A DNA stretch of 64,000 nucleotides from an uncultured Collinsella sp. (GTDB lineage: Bacteria > Actinomycetota > Coriobacteriia > Coriobacteriales > Coriobacteriaceae): contig UQIL01000007.1 in assembly GCA_900541025.1 (NCBI GenBank), forward strand, positions 27,691-91,690, given 5' to 3'. Position numbers and translations under genes: made by a program. Shown in pieces: positions 34,288 to 43,413 of the stretch (its first letter is position 1; the number at the start of each line of letters is the position of its first letter). The notes under the pieces are model-generated. The model made no database searches and was not told the DNA's origin. It saw only the letters and a list, made by a program, of their open reading frames with translations.

Positions 34288-35487
34288 CTAGAGCTTGTGG
34301 TGGCGCTCTTCTTTGCGCTCCTCGGCTGCCTGCTCCTCCTGCTTAAAGGCGGGGTCGTCGGGGGTGACGAGCTCGTCCTCGTGCGTACGCTTGTTGTAAT
34401 GGTGGCGCAGCACGGGCTCAAACAGATGTAGATGCTTGGCAAAGGCCGCCGAGCCAATGGCGAGCACGGTGAAGATGAGCACGCGCATGGGCACCTCGAC
34501 CTGGTTAATCGCGGCGGCGCCGGCCGAAAGCATGATGCACCAGGCATAGATGAGCAGCACGGCCTGTTTTTGGTTGTAGCCTTCTTGGATCAGGCGGTGG
34601 TGGATGTGGCCCTTGTCGGCCTGCCCGATACTAATGTGGGCGCGCTTGCGGCGCACGATGGCGCTGAACGTGTCGATGATGGGAACGCCGGCAACGATGA
34701 GCGGAATGATAAGCGAGGTGAGTGCGGCGGTGCGGCTCACGTTGAGCAGCGAGATGGAGCCCAGTGCAAAGCCCAGAAGCAACGACCCCGAGTCGCCCAA
34801 GAAGATGCTTGCGGGGTTGAAGTTGTAGCGCAAAAAGGCCAGGCAAGCGCCAAAGAGCGCAATGGAGAGCGCGGCGGCGTCGATGCGGCCCGAGAGAACG
34901 GCCATCGAAAACATGGTGAACGACGCGATGCCGCAGATGCCCGTGGCCAAGCCGTCGAGGCCGTCGATGAGGTTAATGATGTTGGTGAATGCCACCAGAT
35001 AGATCACGGTGATGGGGTAGGCGAGCCATCCGAGCATGATCTCGCCGGGGGCAAACGGGTTGACGATGACGCCGATGCGCAGGCCGCCCACGCAGGCGAT
35101 GAGCGCGGCGAGGACCTGACCGGCCAGTTTTTGCTTGGGCTTGAGCTGGATGACGTCGTCGATAGCGCCGGTCGCAAAGATGACGGTAAAAGAAAGCGCA
35201 AGTATGGGGTAGCTGATGTGCAGACGGGGGTGGGGCACCAAAACGGGCGGCCAACCCAGGTACCAGGTGCCTAGGATTTGCACAATACAGGCAACGACCA
35301 GGCCCAAAAACACCGCCGTTCCGCCCAAACGCGGGATGGGCTTGGTGTTGATGCGGCGCTTGGAAGGATAGTCGACGGCGTCGAGCTTAATTGCCAAGCG
35401 CTTGACCAGGGGCACCGTGAGGAAGGTCGTGATAAAGGCCGCCGCTGCCACGCATAGGTACGGTATGTAGCTCGGGGATGAAGCCAT
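34288..35487 (-). CDS. Undecaprenyl-phosphate sugar-1-phosphate transferase (WecA/TagO/MraY family)
   Basis: 399 residues if started at ATG 35487 (MASSPSYIPYL); no strong ribosome site is seen and a start at 35559 is possible. About eleven hydrophobic segments alternate with the family's cytoplasmic blocks: PRLGGTAVFLG, ATGAIDDVIQLKPKQKL (DD motif), FTNIINLIDGLDGLATG, and FLGDSGSLLLGFALG. The enzyme joins a sugar-1-phosphate, usually N-acetylglucosamine, to undecaprenyl phosphate at the inner face of the membrane, starting teichoic acid or polysaccharide synthesis. The C-terminal tail is charged and histidine/lysine-rich, as in many actinobacterial members. Confidence 0.9.
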   Translation of the reverse strand: MASSPSYIPYLCVAAAAFITTFLTVPLVKRLAIKLDAVDYPSKRRINTKPIPRLGGTAVFLGLVVACIVQILGTWYLGWPPVLVPHPRLHISYPILALSFTVIFATGAIDDVIQLKPKQKLAGQVLAALIACVGGLRIGVIVNPFAPGEIMLGWLAYPITVIYLVAFTNIINLIDGLDGLATGICGIASFTMFSMAVLSGRIDAAALSIALFGACLAFLRYNFNPASIFLGDSGSLLLGFALGSISLLNVSRTAALTSLIIPLIVAGVPIIDTFSAIVRRKRAHISIGQADKGHIHHRLIQEGYNQKQAVLLIYAWCIMLSAGAAAINQVEVPMRVLIFTVLAIGSAAFAKHLHLFEPVLRHHYNKRTHEDELVTPDDPAFKQEEQAAEERKEERHHKL

Positions 35488-35689
35488 GAATCTAAAAACC
35501 GCCAAGCGTCGAAGGAAAAGGTCAAAGGTTGCTAAGCGCAAAGGGCATAGCCGAACCATGATACTCGACCAAGGGGGGTGCATGGAATTGCACGCAGCGA
35601 TAATCACGCGCTTACCAGATATTGGGATGTTGTCGATGGATTGTCGGGATACCGGCGGGGATCCATATGGGCTGTAATGGTGGTTTTCG

Positions 35690-35862
35690 GCAAATAAAAA
35701 CCACCCCCCACGTTACGAAAATGAACCCACCTAAAACAGGTGGGTGCCCTCATCGACTGTTCCAGCGTCCTTAACAACGAAGGATACCTGTACTAGGTAC
35801 GACTGTGTGGGCTCCCTAAATAAACGCGACGGTTCACCCAGTTGCTCCGCGGGGGGCGGAAT
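35690..35862 (-). ncRNA. Structured RNA, probable 6S RNA
   Basis: The ends pair over 12 bp: CCGCCCCCCGCG (35859-35848) with CGTGGGGGGTGG (35712-35701), directly followed by TTTTTATTTG. A second hairpin, ACCCACCT / AGGTGGGT, lies at 35745-35725. A -10, TATGAT (35874-35869), sits at the right distance from the 5' end. Length of about 170 nt, closing helix, largely unpaired middle and 3'-side hairpin fit 6S RNA, the mimic of an open promoter that binds RNA polymerase. The identification is by architecture; a covariance-model search was not possible. Confidence 0.5.
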
Positions 35863-36011
35863 ACCTACATCATAAAGCGGCACTTTATCGATTCCAGTCT
35901 TGACATTACAAAAATCGTGTCGGACGATTACGGCGCCTTGGGCTCGAGCCGTCTGTGCGGTTGGTCCCTTTACGTTTGAGCTGCTGAATCGTTGTTTTGG
36001 AGCATGTTTTT

Positions 36012-36956
36012 ATGCCGACGCCGTTGACCGAACTTTTTTCGCCCGCCTGCCATTTGTGTCCGCGCCGTTGCGGTGCGGTGCGCGACGAGGGTGCGCACGG
36101 CGTATGCGGTGCCGATGACACGCTCAAGGTGGCCCGCGCGGCGCTTCATATGTGGGAGGAGCCGCCTATCTCGGGCGAGGCCGGTTCGGGCACGATCTTC
36201 TTTAGCGGCTGCTCGCTCAAATGTATCTATTGCCAGAACCACGAGATCTCGACGGGCAATTTTGGGCTTGAGATTTCGCCCGAGCGCCTGGTCGAGATTA
36301 TGCTGGAGCTGCAGGACCAAGGTGCCAATAACATCAATCTGGTGACGGCGACGCATTATGCTCACCTGCTGCCGGCCGCGATTGCCGCAGCTCGGGAGCG
36401 CGGACTGGTCATTCCAATCGTCTACAACACGAGCGGTTATGAGCGTGCGGGTGCCGTGGCGGCGCTCGGCGATTTGGTCGACGTGTGGCTTACCGACTTT
36501 AAGTATGCTGATGCGGCGCTTGCGCAGTCGCTCTCTCATATTAAGGACTACCCGCGTGTCGCCGTGTCGGGCTTGGCGCAGATGGCACGCGAGATTGAGC
36601 GCCGCGGGGGAGAGCTGGTGGACGACGATGGCCTCATGAAGCGCGGCATTATCGTGCGCCACCTGGTGTTGCCGGGGCATGCGGACGATTCATGTCGCGT
36701 GCTGGACCTGGTGTGGCAGACGGCGGGCGACGTGCCGATCTCGGTCATGAACCAGTACACGCCCAATGCCCTCATGCGAGAGCAGGGCGGCGAGTTGGCA
36801 CGCGCCGTGACACGCGAGGAGTACGAGCAGGTGCTCGACCATGCCGACGACTTGGGCTTTACGACGATGTTTTGGCAAGAAGGAGGCGCAGTGGACGAGA
36901 GCTTCACTCCAGCCTTCGACACCACCGGCGTCCTCACCAGCGCCCAGGGTAGCTAA
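36012..36956 (+). CDS. Radical SAM protein, pyruvate-formate-lyase-activase type
   Basis: 314 residues from ATG 36012, with GGAG upstream. CSLKCIYC at residues 67-74 is the CX3CX2C motif that holds the SAM-binding iron-sulfur cluster. Four further cysteines lie in the N-terminal region (Cys13, 16, 20 and 32), suggesting a second cluster. The later TATHYAHLLPAAIAAARERG and VDVWLTDFKYAD blocks match the PflA-like/YgiQ-unrelated activase family sometimes linked to the AmmeMemoRadiSam system. Substrate unknown. A TTGACA at 35900-35905 may be its -35. Confidence 0.85.
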   Translation: MPTPLTELFSPACHLCPRRCGAVRDEGAHGVCGADDTLKVARAALHMWEEPPISGEAGSGTIFFSGCSLKCIYCQNHEISTGNFGLEISPERLVEIMLELQDQGANNINLVTATHYAHLLPAAIAAARERGLVIPIVYNTSGYERAGAVAALGDLVDVWLTDFKYADAALAQSLSHIKDYPRVAVSGLAQMAREIERRGGELVDDDGLMKRGIIVRHLVLPGHADDSCRVLDLVWQTAGDVPISVMNQYTPNALMREQGGELARAVTREEYEQVLDHADDLGFTTMFWQEGGAVDESFTPAFDTTGVLTSAQGS

Positions 36957-36991
36957 TTTAGCCCCGTCCCAAAAAGACTGGTTATTGGGCG

Positions 36992-37019
36992 TTGACAGTT
37001 GGCGAGCCGTAGGTAAAAT
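36992..37019 (+). promoter_or_regulatory. Promoter of tRNA-Ala
   Basis: Consensus TTGACA, a 16-nt spacer and TAAAAT, 13 bp before the tRNA. Confidence 0.75.
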
Positions 37020-37032
37020 ATCAACTTGTCCT

Positions 37033-37105
37033 GGGGACGTAGCTCAGTTGGGAGAGCGCTGCCGTCGCATGGCAGAGGCCGAGGGTTCGACTCCCTTCGT
37101 CTCCA
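37033..37105 (+). tRNA. tRNA-Ala (anticodon CGC)
   Basis: A complete cloverleaf of 73 nt. The acceptor stem is GGGGACG with CGTCTCC, containing the G3-U70 pair that identifies alanine tRNA. The anticodon loop is GTCGCAT, giving CGC for GCG codons. CCA is not encoded. Confidence 0.95.
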
Positions 37106-37120
37106 CCCTTGGATTTGATA

Positions 37121-37151
37121 AGCCGCTGACATTGTGTCGGCGGCTTTTTTT
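37121..37151 (+). terminator. Terminator after tRNA-Ala
   Basis: AGCCGCTGAC and GTCGGCGGCT pair (one wobble) around ATTGT and are followed by a long T run. Confidence 0.85.
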
Positions 37152-37170
37152 AAAAAGAAAGGGCTGAATT

Positions 37171-37629
37171 ATGGCCGAGCTTGAGTCCCAACCACTGTCT
37201 GCCGAGGAGCGTGCCGAGTTGGAAGAGCTCCGCGCCGAGAAGGCCCGCCGCGAGGCTCGGGAAGAGGCCCGTCGCGAGCGTGAGGAGCTGGCTGCCCTGC
37301 GCGCCGAGCGTGCGAAGGCCGAGGAGGTCGCCGCGAACGCCGCATCCGCGCCGGCGCCCGCGCCCGCACCCAAGCCCGCTGCTGCGAAGCCTGCACCTGC
37401 CGCGCCCAAACCTCAGCCTAAAAAGGCCGCTCGTCCCAAGTCCGTCGAGCCCAAGCCGAGCCGTGACGAGATGACCTTTGCCCAGCGCATGGTTACCTCC
37501 AAGGAGCCTACGGGCGAGAACGAGATCCCTGGCATGGCGCCGGCTCAAAAAATCATCATTGTCCTTGCCCTCATCGCGTTTGTCATCTTTATGGGCTACA
37601 CGATCCTGACCAGCATGGGCCTGCTCTAA
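37171..37629 (+). CDS. Charged low-complexity protein with C-terminal membrane anchor
   Basis: This 152-residue protein of unknown function starts at ATG 37171 behind GAAAGGG. Residues 10-55 form a charged Glu/Arg-rich coiled coil (AELEELRAEKARREAREE). An Ala/Pro/Lys-rich linker with AP repeats follows. The last ~25 residues are a single hydrophobic helix (IIIVLALIAFVIFMGYTIL), so the protein is probably tail-anchored with its bulk in the cytoplasm. No enzyme motif is seen. Confidence 0.75.
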   Translation: MAELESQPLSAEERAELEELRAEKARREAREEARREREELAALRAERAKAEEVAANAASAPAPAPAPKPAAAKPAPAAPKPQPKKAARPKSVEPKPSRDEMTFAQRMVTSKEPTGENEIPGMAPAQKIIIVLALIAFVIFMGYTILTSMGLL

Positions 37630-37713
37630 CCGATTTGCATCGGGCGTCATGTCCGCATGCTCTGCTCTCGTCCAACCCTTAAATTCTGCACCACACATCC
37701 GAAAGGTCGCCCC

Positions 37714-39219
37714 ATGGCTTTGACCGACATCTCGCATCCCACCGACATTGCAATGCTCACCGATCTGTACGAGCTCACTATGGCCCAGGGCCTGTGGGAG
37801 AGCGGCAAGGCCAATGAGCAGGGTTGTTTTACCGCGTTTTACCGCGACCATCCTTTTGGTAGCGCCTATGCCGTCATGTGCGGCACCGCCGAGCTGCCCG
37901 AGCTGGTCGAGAATCTGCGCTTTACGCCCGAGGATATCGACTACCTCGCCTCGCTCCAGGCTCCGGCCGGCGGCGCGATGTTTAAGCCTGCATTCCTCGA
38001 CTACCTGCGCAACTTCCGTGCGCACGTGAACATTGACGCCGTGCCCGAGGGCGAGCTCGTGTTTCCGCGCGAGCCCATGGTGCGCGTCACCGGCCCGTCG
38101 CTGGAGTGCCAGCTTCTCGAGACCGCGCTGCTCAACATCGTCGGCTTCCAGACGCTTGTTGCCACCAAGACGGCACGCGTGGTGTTGGCGGCGGATGGCC
38201 GTCCTGTCGCCGAGTTTGGCCTGCGCCGCGCCCAGGGTCCCGATGGCGGTCTGGCCGTCGCCCGCGCGAGCTACGTTGCCGGCTGCTCGTCCACGTCTAA
38301 CGTGCTTGCCGGGCGCCGTTACGGCATCCCCGTCTTTGGCACCCACGCGCACAGCTGGGTGATGAGCTTCGATTCCGAGCTCGAGGCCTTCCGCGCCTTT
38401 GCCAAGTCGAGCCCCAAGAACTGTACGCTGCTCATCGACACCTATGACGTGCGCGAGGGCTGCGAGCATGCCATTACGGTTGCCAAGGAGATGGAAGCGG
38501 TGGGCGAGCGCCTGTCGGCCATTCGCATCGACTCTGGCGACCTCGCCAAGCTCTCCAAGTATGTGCGCGGCCGTTTTGATGCCGAGGGCCTGCCTTATGT
38601 GGGGATCTCGGTTTCCAACGATCTGGATGAGTACACGATTCAGTCGCTGCTCGACCAGGGCGCGCCCATCGACAGCTTTGGCGTGGGCACCAAGCTCGCG
38701 ACCTGCTACGATCAGCCGGCGCTGGGCGGCGTGTACAAGCTTTCCGCCCGCCGTGCGAGCGAGGCAGATCCATGGACGCCGGTGGTCAAGCTCTCCGAGC
38801 AGCCCTACAAGCGCACGATCCCGGGTGTGCAACGCGTGCGCCGTTATTTCGACGGCTTTGGCGGCCCGGTCTGCGACATGATCTACGACGAGGACCATCT
38901 GGCGGGGGAGGGCGCCGCGCGCGGCAATACCCTCGTGGCCGTGAATGATGCCGCCCTGGTGACCGACGTGTCCGAACTTGAGTATCGCGAGCTGCTGGTG
39001 CCGATCGTGCGCGATGGCAGTGCGGTGGCTCCGCGTGAGAGCATCCAGGACGCGCGCGAGCGCTGTGCTTGGGCGCTCGATCATCTGGACGCAGCTTTCA
39101 AGCGCTTCCTGTACCCGCAGACCTATGTGGTGGGCATGGAGCAGGGCCTGGCTCAGGTGCGCGACGAGCTCGTGCGCAAGAACATGGCCGCGGCTTCTGC
39201 CTTTCCTTGGACTCACTAA
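37714..39219 (+). CDS. pncB: Nicotinate phosphoribosyltransferase
   Basis: 501 residues from ATG 37714 with GAAAGG upstream. It makes nicotinate mononucleotide from nicotinate and PRPP, the salvage entry to NAD. Blocks include TDLYELTMAQGLW at the N-terminus, EFGLRRAQGPDGG, a catalytic GTHAHSWVMSF with the conserved histidine, RIDSGDLAKLSKY, and FGVGTKL. Length suits the long bacterial/eukaryotic form rather than E. coli PncB. Confidence 0.93.
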   Translation: MALTDISHPTDIAMLTDLYELTMAQGLWESGKANEQGCFTAFYRDHPFGSAYAVMCGTAELPELVENLRFTPEDIDYLASLQAPAGGAMFKPAFLDYLRNFRAHVNIDAVPEGELVFPREPMVRVTGPSLECQLLETALLNIVGFQTLVATKTARVVLAADGRPVAEFGLRRAQGPDGGLAVARASYVAGCSSTSNVLAGRRYGIPVFGTHAHSWVMSFDSELEAFRAFAKSSPKNCTLLIDTYDVREGCEHAITVAKEMEAVGERLSAIRIDSGDLAKLSKYVRGRFDAEGLPYVGISVSNDLDEYTIQSLLDQGAPIDSFGVGTKLATCYDQPALGGVYKLSARRASEADPWTPVVKLSEQPYKRTIPGVQRVRRYFDGFGGPVCDMIYDEDHLAGEGAARGNTLVAVNDAALVTDVSELEYRELLVPIVRDGSAVAPRESIQDARERCAWALDHLDAAFKRFLYPQTYVVGMEQGLAQVRDELVRKNMAAASAFPWTH

Positions 39220-39298
39220 TTCCTTGGGCGGTAGGGGCGAGTCACGCTCCCTTGGCCGCCAACTCGGCCGTTCGCTGAACAGTTGATTGGTTTGACGT

Positions 39299-40426
39299 AT
39301 GACGACTTCTTATAAAACGATGGTGGTAAAGATCGGTTCGTCCACGGTGGTGGGCGCCGATGGCAAGGTCAACCGCGCCTTTATCGGCGGACTTGCCGAT
39401 CAGGCCGCAGCGCTGCGCAAGCTCGGCTGGCGTCTGGTCGTGGTGAGCTCGGGCGCTATCGCCTGTGGCTATCCCGTGTTGGGCTTCGACCGCAAGCCGG
39501 TCGGCGACCTTCCGAGCCTGCAGGCTTGCGCCTCGGCTGGTCAGTGCATCATCTCGTCGGCCTACGACGAGGAGTTCCATGCGCGCGACCTGCTCACCTC
39601 GCTCGTGCTGCTCACGCGCCACGATACGGCCCGCCGCACGTCCTACCTGCACGCGCGCGACGCCCTGCTGCGCCTCGTGGAGCTTGGCGTGGTGCCGGTC
39701 GTCAACGAGAACGATACCGTTACCGTCGATGAGATCAAGTTCGGCGACAACGACACACTGGCGGCGCTTGTGAGCTGCCTGGTTTCTGCCGATCTGTGCG
39801 TGACGCTCTCGGACATCGATGGCCTCTATACTGCCAATCCGCATGAGGACCCCACGGCCGAGTTTGTTCCTGTCGTGCATAAGATCGATGCCAAGATTAT
39901 TGCCTCGGCGGGCGATTCTTCCACATCGGTGGGCACGGGCGGCATGATTACCAAGATTCGCGCGAGCCGCATCCTGATGACGGCGGGCATTCAGAGCGTG
40001 ATTTGCTCGGGCGAGGAGCCCGATGCGCTCGTGCGCCTAGCCCGCGGCGAGAGCGTGGGCACGCTGTTCGATCCGCCGGCGGAGCGTCTGGACATCGCAC
40101 CCCGCAAGTTGTGGATCGCGCTGGGTGACAAGGCACATGGCTCGGTAACGGTTGACGACGGTGCCGCGAAGGCGCTGGTCAGCCGTGGTTCTTCCTTGCT
40201 TGCGGTGGGTATTCGCGAGGTTGATGGCCAGTTTGCCGAGGGCGATGTGCTCGATGTGTGCGATCCGAGAGGTATGGTCGTCGCCCGCGGTATCGCCGAG
40301 GCCGATTCGGACGTGCTGGAACTTGCCGCCGGCCGCCGCCAGGACCAGATCGCCAGCAACCGCCTGCTGGCAGACCTGGCCGAGAAGCCGGCGATACACA
40401 GGGATAACTTGATCGTATTTGCATAA
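39299..40426 (+). CDS. proB: Glutamate 5-kinase
   Basis: 375 residues from ATG 39299; the ribosome site is weak. It phosphorylates glutamate in the first step of proline synthesis. The amino-acid-kinase domain has VVKIGSSTV, VVSSGAIACG, PVVNENDTVTVDEIKFGDND and GTGGMITKIRAS. The C-terminal ~75 residues (GSVTVDDGAAKALVSRGSSLLAVGI...) form a PUA domain. proA lies 1.6 kb downstream, separated by a peptidase gene on the other strand, so the usual proBA operon is broken here. Confidence 0.94.
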   Translation: MTTSYKTMVVKIGSSTVVGADGKVNRAFIGGLADQAAALRKLGWRLVVVSSGAIACGYPVLGFDRKPVGDLPSLQACASAGQCIISSAYDEEFHARDLLTSLVLLTRHDTARRTSYLHARDALLRLVELGVVPVVNENDTVTVDEIKFGDNDTLAALVSCLVSADLCVTLSDIDGLYTANPHEDPTAEFVPVVHKIDAKIIASAGDSSTSVGTGGMITKIRASRILMTAGIQSVICSGEEPDALVRLARGESVGTLFDPPAERLDIAPRKLWIALGDKAHGSVTVDDGAAKALVSRGSSLLAVGIREVDGQFAEGDVLDVCDPRGMVVARGIAEADSDVLELAAGRRQDQIASNRLLADLAEKPAIHRDNLIVFA

Positions 40427-40470
40427 AGAAAGACAGCGCTGCGGATCGTTTCCCGCAGCGCTGTCTTTCT
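40425..40470. terminator. Bidirectional terminator between proB and a peptidase gene
   Basis: An 18-bp stem, AGAAAGACAGCGCTGCGG with its complement, overlaps the proB stop codon; T-rich ends on both strands. Confidence 0.85.
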
Positions 40471-40472
40471 CG

Positions 40473-40522
40473 TGCCGGCACTTGGGGACGTTCCTTATGT
40501 GCCGGCACTTTGGGACACTCCT
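40473..40522. repeat. Interspersed palindrome, family 2, copy 2
   Basis: TGCCGGCACTTGGGGACGTTCC, then TTATG, then TGCCGGCACTTTGGGA, nearly identical to the left half and centre of 27816-27874. The right arm is truncated or diverged (CACTCC). It ends three bases before the stop codon of the peptidase gene. Confidence 0.65.
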
Positions 40523-40525
40523 TTG

Positions 40526-41944
40526 CTAGAAGATCTGGCGCAGGTCTCCGCGGTTGAGGGCTTCGTCGAAGAGGTGCTTGAACACCACGCTGCCGTGCAG
40601 ACCGTCGTGCTCGAACTCGTTGGTCACCCAGGCATGCGAGTCGCCCACGCGGCTGAGCGTATCGAGCTGCAAGCCCGAATCGACGTACATGTCGTCGAAA
40701 TACACCGCGGCCTGGAGCGGCACCTCGTTGCACGCCAGTCGCTGCGGGTCGTAGATCTTGTCCCAGCTGGTGTCTTCCATCAGCAGGTCCATGGCGGGTT
40801 TGAAGGGCTTGAGCTCGGGCATCTGCTCGAACATCCACGGGAACATTGCCTCGCCGGTAAACATGAGCGGGCGCGCGAGGGTGTCGAACTCGGCGCGGTG
40901 TGCCTTCTCTTCGGCCGCGGCCCAACCAATGGGCATAGTGTCGCCGTCGGCGTAGATGAACTCCTGCAGTGTCCAGTACAGCGGGTTTGTACGCGTGTTG
41001 GTGTGCTCGAAGGCGCGCATCAAAAAGCTGTCAGATACCGAGGCGCCGCAGGCCAGCGTGCCGTCGCCGTCGGCAAAAGCGTGATCGACAATCCAATGCA
41101 TGCGCTCAAAGCTCGGCTTCATACCAAAGTCGCTGCCCATGAGCTGTAGGCGCTCGACCGTCATCGGTGAGCCGTCGGGCAGCACGGGCTTCTGGGCCTC
41201 GAGCGCATCGGCCAGTGCCGCCACGCGCTCGACGTCGGCGGGGTAGCGGTCGTAATACTGCTGAGTCTTGGCCGCCATGCGCGGGAAGGTGTGCGCGTAG
41301 ACCTCGCTTGCGCTCGCTGGCACGTGTGGAATGCCGCCGCAGGTAAAGCTCGCCGCCACGCCTTCGGGGAAGAGCGACAGATAGCTCAACGTCAAAAAGC
41401 CGCCGTAGCTCTGCCCGAGTGTGATCCAGGGCTTGCCGCCAAAGCCCACCAGGCGCAGGTACTCAAAATCGCGCACGATGGAGCTGGCGAGGTGGCGCTT
41501 GAGGAAGTCAGCCTGCGAGCGTGCGGCATCGGAGCCGGCCGCCGTCGCGCGCTCGCCCAGTGCGGCAATCGTGCGCCCGTCCACGCAGCAACTGCGTCCG
41601 GTGCCGCGCTGGTCGGGAAGGACCACGCGGAAGTGCTTGACGGCCTCCTCGATCCAGCCGTCGCTTGTGGGCGACAGCGGACGCGGGCTCTCGCCGCCGG
41701 GGCCGCCCTGCAAAAACAGGAGCAGCGGCAGATCGTCGTTGATGCGGTCGGGCGCGCAAACCACGCGGTAGAAGAGCTTGATGCTCTCGGGCGCGCCGGC
41801 GATTGGTGCCGGCATGGCGCCGCGGCGCATGGTGCTGCCGACGGCCAGGAGCATCGGCTCCAGGCCGCGCCAGTCAAGGGGGACGTCGATGCTGTGGTCC
41901 TCGACGTAAAGGCCGGGGACGTGGTACGAAGTGATGAGGGCCAT
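40526..41944 (-). CDS. Alpha/beta hydrolase, proline iminopeptidase-like
   Basis: 472 residues from ATG 41944-41942 (GGAAG upstream). The oxyanion block LLLFLQGGPGGESPRP and the following LPDQRGTGRS are characteristic of proline iminopeptidase and related S33 peptidases. The nucleophile elbow is LGQSYGGF. The C-terminal histidine lies in VGDSHAWVTNEFEHDGLHGS. It should release N-terminal proline or similar residues from peptides in the cytoplasm. It lies between proB and proA, on the opposite strand, which suits a link to proline supply. Confidence 0.85.
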   Translation of the reverse strand: MALITSYHVPGLYVEDHSIDVPLDWRGLEPMLLAVGSTMRRGAMPAPIAGAPESIKLFYRVVCAPDRINDDLPLLLFLQGGPGGESPRPLSPTSDGWIEEAVKHFRVVLPDQRGTGRSCCVDGRTIAALGERATAAGSDAARSQADFLKRHLASSIVRDFEYLRLVGFGGKPWITLGQSYGGFLTLSYLSLFPEGVAASFTCGGIPHVPASASEVYAHTFPRMAAKTQQYYDRYPADVERVAALADALEAQKPVLPDGSPMTVERLQLMGSDFGMKPSFERMHWIVDHAFADGDGTLACGASVSDSFLMRAFEHTNTRTNPLYWTLQEFIYADGDTMPIGWAAAEEKAHRAEFDTLARPLMFTGEAMFPWMFEQMPELKPFKPAMDLLMEDTSWDKIYDPQRLACNEVPLQAAVYFDDMYVDSGLQLDTLSRVGDSHAWVTNEFEHDGLHGSVVFKHLFDEALNRGDLRQIF

Positions 41945-42056
41945 GTGAGTCTTCCGTTCGTTGCGGTGTTTCGGGTTGACCAATTCTACCGCCGCGGGCG
42001 AGGCCATGCGCAAATCGGCTACCATGGTTGCAAACTTCTAGGAGAAAGGGCCGCCC

Positions 42057-43343
42057 ATGTCGGTCGATATAGCCACGTACGTCCACGATCTTGCCGTTGC
42101 CGCCAAGGCAGCGTCGGCCTCGCTTGCCACGGCGAGCGATGAGCAGCGTCAGGAGGCCGTGCGCGCCATGGCCGCGGCGCTGCACGATGGCGTCGATTCC
42201 ATCGTTGCCGCCAACGAGCTCGATATGTCCGCCGCGCGCGATGCGGGTACCTCGGCCGGACTGCTCGATCGCCTGCTGCTGACGCCCGAGCGCGTCGAGG
42301 GCATGGCCGCCGGCCTGGAAAAGCTCGCCGAGCTGCCCGATCCCGTGGGCCGCGTGCTCGACCACCGCGTGCTTGCAAGCGGCGTGGACCTGACCCGCGT
42401 GAGTGTGCCGCTGGGCCTGGTCGCTATGGTCTACGAGGCGCGCCCCAACGTGACGGCCGACGCCGCGGGCATCTGCATCCGTACCGGCAACGCCTGCATT
42501 CTGCGCGGCGGCTCGCTGGCCTATCACTCGTGTGCCATGATCGCCGAGCTGCTGGCCGATGCGCTCGAGGCCAAGGGCTTCCCGCGCGAGGCCGTGTCGA
42601 TGATCGAGTCCACCGACCGCGAGGCCACCGGCGAGCTCATGAAGCTCCGCGGTATTGTCGACGTACTCATTCCGCGCGGAGGTGCAGGCCTGATCCAGCG
42701 CTGCGTGCGCGAGTCGCTTGTGCCGGTGATCGAGACGGGCACGGGCAACTGCCACATCTACGTGCATGAATCCGCCGACTTTGATAAGGCGCTCAACATT
42801 ATCGTTAATGCCAAGACCCAGCGCGTAGGCGTGTGCAATGCCGCCGAGTCGCTGCTGGTCGACCGTGCTGTGGCCGATGCGTTTTTGCCCGCGGTCGTGA
42901 CCGTGCTGCATGACCACGGCGTGCTGATTCACGGCGACGAGGCAACCTGCGCCGCATGCGCCGATGCCGGGCTTGTGGAGGGCGATGACTACGTCGCCGC
43001 GACTGAGGAGGACTGGGGTCGCGAGTACCTGGCGCTCGAGATGAGCGTGAAGGTCGTGGCAAACGAGGACGAGGCCATCGCACACATCAACCGCTACGGC
43101 ACGATGCACTCCGAGGCCATCGTTGCCGAGGATACGGATGCTTGCGAGCGCTTCCTCGATGCTGTCGATGCCTCGGCCGTGTACTCCAACGCCAGCACTC
43201 GCTTCACTGACGGCGGCGAGTTTGGCCTGGGTGCCGAGATCGGCATCTCGACCCAAAAACTCCACGCCCGTGGCCCCTTTGCCGCCGAGTCCCTCACCAC
43301 CTACAAATACAAGCTCCGCGGCACCGGCCAGGTCCGTCCCTAA
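42057..43343 (+). CDS. proA: Glutamate-5-semialdehyde dehydrogenase (gamma-glutamyl phosphate reductase)
   Basis: 428 residues from ATG 42057 behind AGGAGAAAGG. The enzyme reduces glutamyl phosphate with NADPH in proline synthesis. The signature PLGLVAMVYEARPNVTADAAG, the RGGSLAYHS block, PRGGAGLIQ and the catalytic-cysteine stretch TQRVGVCNAAESLLVD are all present. The C-terminus (ASTRFTDGGEFGLGAEIGISTQK) is typical of ProA. A family 1 repeat terminator follows 14 bp after the stop. Confidence 0.95.
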   Translation: MSVDIATYVHDLAVAAKAASASLATASDEQRQEAVRAMAAALHDGVDSIVAANELDMSAARDAGTSAGLLDRLLLTPERVEGMAAGLEKLAELPDPVGRVLDHRVLASGVDLTRVSVPLGLVAMVYEARPNVTADAAGICIRTGNACILRGGSLAYHSCAMIAELLADALEAKGFPREAVSMIESTDREATGELMKLRGIVDVLIPRGGAGLIQRCVRESLVPVIETGTGNCHIYVHESADFDKALNIIVNAKTQRVGVCNAAESLLVDRAVADAFLPAVVTVLHDHGVLIHGDEATCAACADAGLVEGDDYVAATEEDWGREYLALEMSVKVVANEDEAIAHINRYGTMHSEAIVAEDTDACERFLDAVDASAVYSNASTRFTDGGEFGLGAEIGISTQKLHARGPFAAESLTTYKYKLRGTGQVRP

Positions 43344-43356
43344 CGCCCGCGCAAAC

Positions 43357-43398
43357 AAAAACCACCACAAAGGTGCCTGTCCCCTTTGTGGTGGTTTT
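43357..43398. terminator. Repeat family 1 terminator, copy 5
   Basis: AAAACCACCACAAAGG and CCTTTGTGGTGGTTTT around TGCCTGTCC, between the convergent proA and HD-domain genes; it can serve both. Confidence 0.85.
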
Positions 43399-43413
43399 AG
43401 GTGGCGTTGACGG

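Noticed and set aside
37150..39216. Minus-strand open frame of 688 codons opposite pncB
   Set aside because: Shadow of pncB and its neighbour; pncB has full family motifs.
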